Positions 1 to 5,804 of a stretch of DNA of 10,712 nt are shown in pieces. Source of the stretch: CAZVFX01 sp964626565 (GTDB taxonomy: Bacteria > Myxococcota_A > UBA9042 > CAIXZC01). A program made the position numbers and the translations under genes. How positions within the stretch are numbered: the first letter of the stretch is position 1; each line of letters opens with the position of its first letter. The stretch is taken from assembly GCA_964626565.1 (NCBI GenBank), contig CAZVFX010000189.1:1-10712 (forward strand), given 5' to 3'. The notes under the pieces were generated by a model, which ran no database searches, had not been told where the DNA came from, and saw only the letters and a list, made by a program, of their open reading frames with translations.

Positions 1-230
1 CTCTGCAACCGCTGCTTGGATGCGGGGGCGATGATGATGATGGCGGTGGCGTCTGCGCACAGTGTTGCGAGTGCAAATGCGAAGGTGCGGGTTGCACGGT
101 GACTTTCACTGCCCAGCCGGAGTCAATTGCCGAAGGCGAGTGTCTGGACTGCGAGCAGGAGTGCAACATCTGCTCCATGCCCTTCATTGCGTGCGGGAGT
201 GTGACGGAGGCGAAAGCGTGCCAGGACTAG
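1..230 (+). CDS. Small cysteine-rich lipoprotein, 3' part (5' end outside window)
   Basis: The frame starts at base 3 and is open to the TAG at 228-230. It begins inside what looks like the end of a signal peptide: residues LQPLLGC contain a good lipobox (LLGC, lipid-modified Cys encoded at 21-23). The mature protein would be only 69 residues, with 13 cysteines. An acidic GGDDDDGGG linker follows the lipobox, then a dense cluster (CAQCCECKCEGAGC), then a second half with five further cysteines. The start codon and most of the signal peptide lie left of the window. No family is recognised. The Cys density could mean a compact disulfide knot or metal binding outside the cytoplasm; the sequence does not decide between them. 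The frame choice rests on the lipobox and on the continuous Cys-rich composition shared with the neighbours. Confidence 0.72.
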   Translation, partial: LQPLLGCGGDDDDGGGVCAQCCECKCEGAGCTVTFTAQPESIAEGECLDCEQECNICSMPFIACGSVTEAKACQD

Positions 231-311
231 TGTCCAAACCGTGAATTGCGGACCCGGACAGGTCGTTCGCCACGGAACGTTCCTTGAGGAGTGGGCGGTG
301 GCATGAATACA

Positions 312-317
312 GGGAGG
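312..317 (+). promoter_or_regulatory. Ribosome binding site of gene 2 (decides the start)
   Basis: GGGAGG lies 6 nt before the ATG at 324. The in-frame GTG at 291 has GAGGA directly abutting it with no spacing, and the ATG at 303 has no well-spaced site. The ATG at 336 has a weaker GAGGG 5 nt upstream and remains a possible alternative. Confidence 0.65.
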
Positions 318-323
318 AAGAGA

Positions 324-1841
324 ATGAGGGAATTCATGAACAGGCTTCGAACGATGATTATGGCAGGTCTGGTCGTTTCATTTGTGGTCAGTTGCGCTCG
401 AGAGGCGGGAGAGAAGTGCGAGGAGGCCGAGCAATGCAAGGAAGGACTGGTCTGCTACCAGGACAAGTGCTTCATGCTTGGGGAGGCCGGCGCGGAATGC
501 ACGGAAGCTGAAGCGTGCGTCAAAGGGTTGGTTTGCCATCAGGAGAAATGTTTCAAACTGCGGGAACCGGGCGCTGAATGTGCCGATGCCGCGGAGTGTC
601 TTGAGGGGTTGGTCTGCTACCGGGCCAAGTGCTTTGCCTTGCGCGAACCCGGTGCAGAGTGCACCGATGCGGCCGAGTGCCGGGAAGGTCTGGTCTGCTA
701 CCAGGACAAGTGCTTCAAACTTCGGGACGAAGGTGCGGATTGCGCCGCGGCGGGGGAGTGCAACGAGGGGTTGGTATGTTATGGGGATAAGTGCTTCAAA
801 CTTCGTGAAACCGGTGCGGATTGCGCCGATGCCGGCGCGTGTTTGGAAGGACTGGTGTGCTACCGGGACAAGTGCTTCGAGTTGCGTGAGGCGGGTGCGG
901 CATGTGCGGAAGCTGGGGAGTGCAAGGAAGGGTTGGTCTGCTACCAGGACAAATGCTTCCAGCGTCGCGAGGCCGGCGCTGAGTGTGCCGAAGCCGCGGA
1001 GTGCATTGAGGGGTTGGTGTGCAACAAGGGCAAGTGCTTCAAGCTTCGTGACGCCGGGGGTGACTGCGCTGACGGCGCAGAGTGCGTCGAAGGACTGGTG
1101 TGCTTTGACGGCCGTTGCATGACCGAAGAGGACAAGGTTGTTGCGGTCAAAGAGAAAAAGGAAAAGGAGGCCCTCGCCAAGACGGTGGAGCGTTTCCGGG
1201 ACGGATTCTCTCCGGAGAATGTGAAAGTGCATAGGGAAGCCGCTGCACTTGTTGCTGAGGGGACAAAGGAGTACAAACTGATTTTCAAGCGCCTCAAGGA
1301 TGGCAAGGACCTGCACGGGGAGTTCATGAAAACGGTTGAAATCGTCGAGCAGATCTCGAAGGTGGCAGGCGAAGGCAAGATGGAGGAACTTCCCGCACTC
1401 ACGGCTGAGGGGATGGCCCTGTCCTTCAAGGGGTTCGCGGTTGCGACCAACAAAGCGGTCAAGCACACCAACAAGATCCGGTATTGTCTGAGCGTCGCGG
1501 ATTTCGACTGTGCAGAGCGGACTTCCATTGCGGCCGAACGGTACCTCGCGGTTCGGGGTCTGTTTGAGTCCCAATACGACCTGTTCTCCGCTTCGCATCT
1601 GCTGTTGACCATGACGGGGCCCACCAACTTGCGTCGCATCGGGTTCAACGAACTGACGGCCCGCTACCAGATTTTCAAGGAGCCGGTGAAGAAACCCAAG
1701 AAAGACGCCAGAGAGGTGCTCGACAGCCTGCGGGGCGACATTGACGCGGCCCTGACGGTGTCGGCAGCCAACGAGGAAGATGAGAAGGAAAAGGCCGGGA
1801 TGGAAGCGAAACTCGTGGAGTTGGGAATACGAAAGGAGTAG
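324..1841 (+). CDS. Repeat lipoprotein with nine 27-residue four-Cys modules and helical C-terminal domain
   Basis: The product is 505 residues with the ATG at 324, chosen for its GGGAGG site. Residues 1-24 form a lipoprotein signal peptide ending in the lipobox VVSC (C24). Residues 29-271 are nine head-to-tail 27-residue units, each C-x5-C-x5-C-x4-C with a conserved EGLVC core and a charged KCFKLRE linker. That gives 36 Cys, an even number compatible with full disulfide pairing. The module resembles the Dickkopf N-terminal Cys-rich type often predicted in myxobacterial proteins; this is my resemblance call. Residues 272-505 are different: Lys/Glu-rich, probably helical, with only two Cys (RYC and DFDC). 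I do not recognise this half. The likely picture is an envelope-anchored rod carrying a helical head. The gene follows gene 1 in the same direction. An open frame on the opposite strand is a shadow of the repeats. Confidence 0.88.
   Translation: MREFMNRLRTMIMAGLVVSFVVSCAREAGEKCEEAEQCKEGLVCYQDKCFMLGEAGAECTEAEACVKGLVCHQEKCFKLREPGAECADAAECLEGLVCYRAKCFALREPGAECTDAAECREGLVCYQDKCFKLRDEGADCAAAGECNEGLVCYGDKCFKLRETGADCADAGACLEGLVCYRDKCFELREAGAACAEAGECKEGLVCYQDKCFQRREAGAECAEAAECIEGLVCNKGKCFKLRDAGGDCADGAECVEGLVCFDGRCMTEEDKVVAVKEKKEKEALAKTVERFRDGFSPENVKVHREAAALVAEGTKEYKLIFKRLKDGKDLHGEFMKTVEIVEQISKVAGEGKMEELPALTAEGMALSFKGFAVATNKAVKHTNKIRYCLSVADFDCAERTSIAAERYLAVRGLFESQYDLFSASHLLLTMTGPTNLRRIGFNELTARYQIFKEPVKKPKKDAREVLDSLRGDIDAALTVSAANEEDEKEKAGMEAKLVELGIRKE
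408..1136 (+). repeat. Nine tandem 81-bp coding repeats (27 aa each)
   Basis: Nine units follow each other with no length variation. All keep four Cys at fixed spacing and the GLVC core, while linker residues and synonymous codons vary. This implies selection on the protein and an old array, not a recent DNA expansion. The last unit diverges at its end (CMTEEDK) where the helical domain begins. Confidence 0.9.
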
Positions 1842-1930
1842 GCAGCATCCCCGTTGCGTCGGGATACGGTTGAACGGCGCGCCGGCTGGTGATAGTCTGG
1901 ATCGCATTGGAACGTGCTTGATTTTCCGAC

Positions 1931-1938
1931 GAGGAAGG
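1931..1938 (+). promoter_or_regulatory. Ribosome binding site of gene 3 (decides the start)
   Basis: GAGGAAGG lies just before the ATG at 1941, with GAGG ending 6 nt upstream of it. The longer in-frame GTG start at 1914 has no comparable site and would put nine residues before a normal signal peptide. Confidence 0.65.
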
Positions 1939-1940
1939 CC

Positions 1941-3938
1941 ATGAAGATAGGACTCAATGTGCTGGTATTGTCGCTGCTTGTTCTTGCAGGGTGCAAGGAT
2001 CCGCCGAAGTATGGCTACGAGGCGACCGCGGCGAGCAAGACTTACTGTGGGGACGGGGAGTGCAAGGAAGGGGAAGACTGTGCGTCCTGCGTCGTGGATT
2101 GCGGATGCCCGGAAGGCACTTTCTGCACCGACGGAGAGTGCTCCTGCGTGCCCGACTGTACGGGGAAGGACTGCGGCAGCGACGGCTGTGGAGGCTCGTG
2201 CGGCCAGTGCGACGACGGGGTGTTCTGCACCGAGGATTCCTGTGAAGACGGCGCGTGCGTGTTCCCATCCAAGGAAGGAAGTTGCGCAGGGGGCGATGGG
2301 CTCTGTCTGGAAGGGGCGTGCTGCATCCCCAACTGCGGGAACAAGAAGTGCGGGCCCGACGGTTGCGGAGGGATTTGCGGCGCCTGCATCGAGAACGCCG
2401 AGTGTGTGGACGACGGCAAGTGCAGTTGTCCGGGAGAGAGTTGCGGGCCGGTTTGCTGCCCGGCAGGCGAAGTTTGTGCTGGGGAAGAGTGCTGTACGCC
2501 GTCGTGCAACGGGAAGGAGTGCGGGGACGACGGCTGTGGCGGTTCGTGTGGCTCTTGCACTGGAAAGCTGGAGTGCGTGGACGGTGAATGTGCGGGCACG
2601 CTCTCCTGCAAGGATTTGCAGGGTTGCCTCTCGGCTTGCGGCACGTCAGCCTGCCAGCAGGAATGCCAGGCTTCGGCATCCAATGAATCGAACCAGCAGC
2701 TTGAGGACGTTTACGATTGTCTAAGCGACGAGTGCGGCGACTGCGACGAGGCCAGTTGCCAGTTCGTGTGCCTCGGGGAACAGTGCCCGGTGGCCTATGA
2801 GGATTGCTTCCATCCCGTGAAGAACTGCCCCGAGACAATCGAGTGTGTTAAGGAGTGCCCCGTCTGGGATTCCGATTGCCGGGCGCTCTGCTATTTCGAC
2901 ACCAAGGTTCACGACATGGCAGTATTCGTGCACCTTATGGACTGTGTGGACCAGGATTGCTCTGCCTACCACATAGGTAGCTGCTTTGAATCGATCATTG
3001 AGGACGACTGTGCCGGCGCATATGACAACTGCCTCTCCGGGTGCCTCATTGAATGTGAGGACAACGAGTGCGGTGCGGATGGTTGCGGGGGAGTGTGCGG
3101 CAGTTGCGAGGATGATAATCCGTGCACACAGACCAGTTGTGGGCCGGACAATATGTGCGTGGTGACGCCGACCAGCGGGTTCCTTTGCGATGACGGAGAT
3201 TCCTGCACCGCAGAGGACCACTGCCAGGACGGAGAGTGTGTGGGCGGAGCGCTGGCGTGCGAGCTGAATTGCGATGACGGAGTGGACGACGACGGCGACG
3301 GCAAGGAAGACTGCGAAGATGAGGAGTGCTTCGATGAGGCCGTGTGCATCATCTGTGGAGACGGCGACTGCCACGAATCCGAGGATGTCGAGTTGTGCCC
3401 CATGGACTGCATCGAGGATTTGCCCGAAGCCGGCGATCTGGTAATCACGGAAATTCTGCTGTTCTCCTGGATGTTTGAAGAAGGGGGGCAGTGGTTCGAG
3501 CTGTACAACGCCAGCGCCGCTTCGGTGAATCTGCAGGGCTGCATAATTAGTAACAAGGGCGGTTCCAGCCATGTGATTTCGCCGGCGCAGCCTTTCGTAG
3601 TGGAGCCGGGGGAGCTCAAGCTGTTTGCTCCGGACAAAGGAGCGGAATTCAACGAGTTGTTTGGTCAGGACTACACCTATGGAGGGCTATGGCTAGGGCT
3701 CGTCCTGGGCAAGCTGGAGCTTTCCCTGCCCGACGGCAGCCTCCTGGATGCCGTGGCATGGGAAGGTGACACCTGGCCGGTGGAAGAAGGAGTTTCCATG
3801 CAGCTTGACCCGGAGCATCTGGACTCGGGGGACAACGACCTGCCGGAGAATTGGTGCCCGAGCACCGTTCCGGAGCAGTATATGGAAGAGTTCGGTACGC
3901 CCGGAGAACCCAACCTGGCCTGTGAGCCTGAATTGTAG
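1941..3938 (+). CDS. Large cysteine-rich lipoprotein with C-terminal lamin-tail-like domain
   Basis: 665 residues with the ATG at 1941. The signal peptide ends in a textbook LAGC lipobox (C18, Lys at +2). There are about 90 Cys, nearly all before residue 491. In order: a CGDGxC/GEDC motif (36-56); three copies of C.P.C followed by CGxDGCGGxCGxC (69-90, 128-149, 185-206); a helical domain with spaced Cys pairs (223-368); a fourth CGADGCGGVCGSC (377-389); CDDGDSC and GECVGG motifs (416-435); an Asp-rich DDGVDDDGDGKEDCED stretch (445-460) that looks Ca-binding; a second CGDGDC motif (472-490). Residues 497-660 match the lamin tail domain pattern: GDLVITEIL, WFELYNASAASVNLQGC, LPDGSLLDAVAW and a terminal FGTPGEPN. 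Lamin-tail domains are immunoglobulin-like and often found in secreted bacterial proteins. The gene sits 99 nt after gene 2 and 10 nt before gene 4. The domain call is firm; the role is unknown. Confidence 0.88.
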   Translation: MKIGLNVLVLSLLVLAGCKDPPKYGYEATAASKTYCGDGECKEGEDCASCVVDCGCPEGTFCTDGECSCVPDCTGKDCGSDGCGGSCGQCDDGVFCTEDSCEDGACVFPSKEGSCAGGDGLCLEGACCIPNCGNKKCGPDGCGGICGACIENAECVDDGKCSCPGESCGPVCCPAGEVCAGEECCTPSCNGKECGDDGCGGSCGSCTGKLECVDGECAGTLSCKDLQGCLSACGTSACQQECQASASNESNQQLEDVYDCLSDECGDCDEASCQFVCLGEQCPVAYEDCFHPVKNCPETIECVKECPVWDSDCRALCYFDTKVHDMAVFVHLMDCVDQDCSAYHIGSCFESIIEDDCAGAYDNCLSGCLIECEDNECGADGCGGVCGSCEDDNPCTQTSCGPDNMCVVTPTSGFLCDDGDSCTAEDHCQDGECVGGALACELNCDDGVDDDGDGKEDCEDEECFDEAVCIICGDGDCHESEDVELCPMDCIEDLPEAGDLVITEILLFSWMFEEGGQWFELYNASAASVNLQGCIISNKGGSSHVISPAQPFVVEPGELKLFAPDKGAEFNELFGQDYTYGGLWLGLVLGKLELSLPDGSLLDAVAWEGDTWPVEEGVSMQLDPEHLDSGDNDLPENWCPSTVPEQYMEEFGTPGEPNLACEPEL

Positions 3939-3943
3939 AGGAG
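3938..3943 (+). promoter_or_regulatory. Ribosome binding site of gene 4, overlapping the stop of gene 3
   Basis: GAGGAG starts on the last base of the gene 3 stop (TAG 3936-3938) and lies 5 nt before the ATG at 3949. It fixes the start inside the longer open frame, which reaches back to 3748, and suggests translational coupling of genes 3 and 4. Confidence 0.7.
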
Positions 3944-3948
3944 ACGAT

Positions 3949-5784
3949 ATGACCAGGCATGCAAAGATATGCGACCCCATAGGCCGGCACACATTGCTGG
4001 CTCCGGTTCTGGTTCTGCTGGCAGGCATGGCGGTTGCCGGCTGCGCCAAGGAACAACCCGGCCACATCGATTGTGGAAAGGTGCTCTCAACAGGTTTCTG
4101 CGACGGCGAGATGCTGTATTGGTGCGAGCACGGCGAAGCGTTGCGTCAGGACTGCAGCGAAGAGGGGCTGAAATGCGTTGCGCTGTCTGCAGAAGCCGGC
4201 TTTGTTTGCGCCGAGGAACCGGCAGCCTGCGGCGACGTCGATGAGGCCGGAAAGTGCACCGGGGGGGATTTCCTGCTGTATTGCGACGAGGGTAAACTGG
4301 CCGGCAAGAACTGCCGGAAGGACGACAAGATCTGCGCGCTGATCTCCTCTGACCAGGGATTTGGCTGCATCGATGAACCGGTCGGCTCCGGCGCCGACGG
4401 TGGGGGACCGGGTATCGACGTGGTCAGCCAGGGTGGCGACACTGTCGTTTCCGAGGCCACAATCGAAGACTATTGCGCCGAAAGCGCGCTTGCGTGGTGC
4501 GACCTGTTCGTGAGATGCCCCACCGACCCGCTTATGGCCGCCTACGACCGGAAATACTGCCACGGAACTCAGGAAGCCTGGTGTCTCGCGGTGATCAAGC
4601 CTTCGGTGCTCAGCGGACGAGCGTTCTATCACTCCTCGCCTGCCTCGCAACTGCACGCGTTGCTGGGTGAACTCACCTGCGGTGAATTCGTCCGGTCGGA
4701 AAAACGCGTCGAAATCAACCAACTTGGAGCGGAGACCTTTACCGGTACCATTCCCACCGGGAAAGCGTGCTACGGCCATGTGGAATGTGAGGGAGAAGAC
4801 GACCGTTGCAGCGCAACGGAGAGCACCTGCCCGGGCACATGCTTCACTCGGTACGGGCCCGGTGAGGAGTGCAGTGGGTCGAGCGATTGCCGCGAGGATC
4901 TGTTCTGCTCCGATATAGACAGATGCGAATCCCGCAAGGGGATGGGGCAGCTCTGCGACAGTTCGAGTGAGTGCGAACCGGGGCTGTTGTGCAGGCTCGA
5001 CATGTGCGTGCAGATTCAGGTGGCAGGCGAAGGGTGTCTGGAGTCCGCCGATGCCTGCGTCTATTCTGTGTGCCAGGACGCCATCTGCCACCCTCTGCCG
5101 GGCTTGGGCGAGGATTGTCTGATCTATGAAGGCTGTTCTGTGGGCTATTGCGACTTCGGAAAGGAGGTGTGCATGGCCGTTGGTATCCAGGGTGAGGAGT
5201 GTTGGTTCACGGACGAATGTGGGCACGACTTTGCGTGCGTCGATGACCAGTGTGAGCCGCTGGCCGGCGTAGGAGAAGGGTGTGTGGAGAATGCCCAGTG
5301 CACAACTTTTGCCTGCCTGGACGGTAGCTGCAGCGCAGTTGCTTCATCCGACAACAACTGCACCCTGGGCTGCCAGCCCGGAGCCGCGGAGTGCATTGAC
5401 GGCGCGGTGTTCAGCTGTGAGTCCGACGGGCTCACCATGACCGAAATCGAAACGTGTGGAGATGGGCAGAAATGCATGGAAGGGGAGTGCAAGGATTGCG
5501 TGGAAGAGGACCACAAAGGATGCTCCTGGGGCGACGTCTACTGGTACGACAGTTGCGGCAACAAGGGCGAGGTGTACGACGAATGCTCATCGTCCCAGAA
5601 CTGTAGCTCGGGCAAGTGCGTTACGCCGGGGTGCAACTGCTGGTGCCAATGCTCCGGCTGCAGCATTGATCTGGATTGCGACGGCAGCGGGTGCGGTCCT
5701 ACATGCTACGACGAGTGTTGGGATTCCTGCACCTCCGATCCGTATTGCGGAGGGTACATTTCCTCGTCCGGTTCGTGTTACTAG
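3949..5784 (+). CDS. Multi-module cysteine-rich lipoprotein (Dickkopf-like repeats)
   Basis: 611 residues with about 74 Cys. The signal peptide ends in lipobox VAGC (C32). Residues 42-140 are two diverged copies of a six-Cys module (C42/51/59/69/76/87 and C94/103/112/122/129/140). A Gly/Asp-rich linker (145-170) follows. Residues 171-270 hold a Cys-poor, largely helical domain of a kind common before Dickkopf-like repeats in myxobacterial lipoproteins. Residues 271-467 hold one irregular unit (271-304) and six units of about 27 residues, typified by C-x5-C-x5-C-x4-C, the module that fills gene 2. Residues 475-514 are another six-Cys module, shared with genes 5 and 6. The last 50 residues are extremely Cys-dense (CNCWCQCSGC near 562-571) and end GSCY. 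The gene starts 10 nt after gene 3 and ends 20 nt before gene 5, so an operon is likely. A surface or envelope location follows from the lipobox. No enzymatic motif is seen. Confidence 0.87.
   Translation: MTRHAKICDPIGRHTLLAPVLVLLAGMAVAGCAKEQPGHIDCGKVLSTGFCDGEMLYWCEHGEALRQDCSEEGLKCVALSAEAGFVCAEEPAACGDVDEAGKCTGGDFLLYCDEGKLAGKNCRKDDKICALISSDQGFGCIDEPVGSGADGGGPGIDVVSQGGDTVVSEATIEDYCAESALAWCDLFVRCPTDPLMAAYDRKYCHGTQEAWCLAVIKPSVLSGRAFYHSSPASQLHALLGELTCGEFVRSEKRVEINQLGAETFTGTIPTGKACYGHVECEGEDDRCSATESTCPGTCFTRYGPGEECSGSSDCREDLFCSDIDRCESRKGMGQLCDSSSECEPGLLCRLDMCVQIQVAGEGCLESADACVYSVCQDAICHPLPGLGEDCLIYEGCSVGYCDFGKEVCMAVGIQGEECWFTDECGHDFACVDDQCEPLAGVGEGCVENAQCTTFACLDGSCSAVASSDNNCTLGCQPGAAECIDGAVFSCESDGLTMTEIETCGDGQKCMEGECKDCVEEDHKGCSWGDVYWYDSCGNKGEVYDECSSSQNCSSGKCVTPGCNCWCQCSGCSIDLDCDGSGCGPTCYDECWDSCTSDPYCGGYISSSGSCY
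4759..5349 (+). repeat. Dickkopf-like Cys repeat tract in gene 4 (residues 271-467)
   Basis: One irregular unit (271-304) is followed by six units at residues 305, 333, 360, 387, 415 and 442, each opening GEEC, GQLC, GEGC or GEDC and 26-28 residues long. Unit 2 (GQLCDSSSEC, then GLLC) has exactly the Cys spacing of the gene 2 repeats. The units are far more diverged from each other than those of gene 2. Confidence 0.8.
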
Positions 5785-5804
5785 AGGGGGTCGAAGTCAA
5801 GGCC

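Noticed and set aside
231..260. TGTCC and GGACA arms after gene 1 as a terminator
   Set aside because: A five-pair stem with a 20-nt loop and no T run; not credible as an intrinsic terminator.
291..323. Longer N-terminus for gene 2 starting at GTG 291 or ATG 303
   Set aside because: Neither has a well-spaced ribosome site, and they would add residues in front of a complete signal peptide.
408..1136. Regular 81-bp periodicity as a CRISPR-like array
   Set aside because: The repeats are in frame, coding, without unique spacers, and diverged at synonymous sites.
1870..1896. Possible promoter before gene 3 (TTGAAC and GATAGT)
   Set aside because: Each hexamer matches at only four positions and the spacing is 15 bp, too short and weak to claim.
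378..1907. Long open frame of about 509 codons on the minus strand opposite gene 2
   Set aside because: It mirrors the 81-bp repeats of gene 2, has no signal peptide or recognisable domain, and stays open because antisense Cys and Glu codons avoid stops. Gene 2 has the lipobox, ribosome site and conserved Cys.
3748..3948. Upstream extension of the gene 4 frame into gene 3
   Set aside because: It lies wholly inside the lamin-tail coding part of gene 3. The ATG at 3949 has a ribosome site and starts a normal lipoprotein signal.
4087..5226. Minus-strand open frame of about 379 codons opposite gene 4
   Set aside because: Shadow of a Cys-rich, GC-rich gene. Gene 4 has the signal peptide, the coupled ribosome site and recognisable modules.
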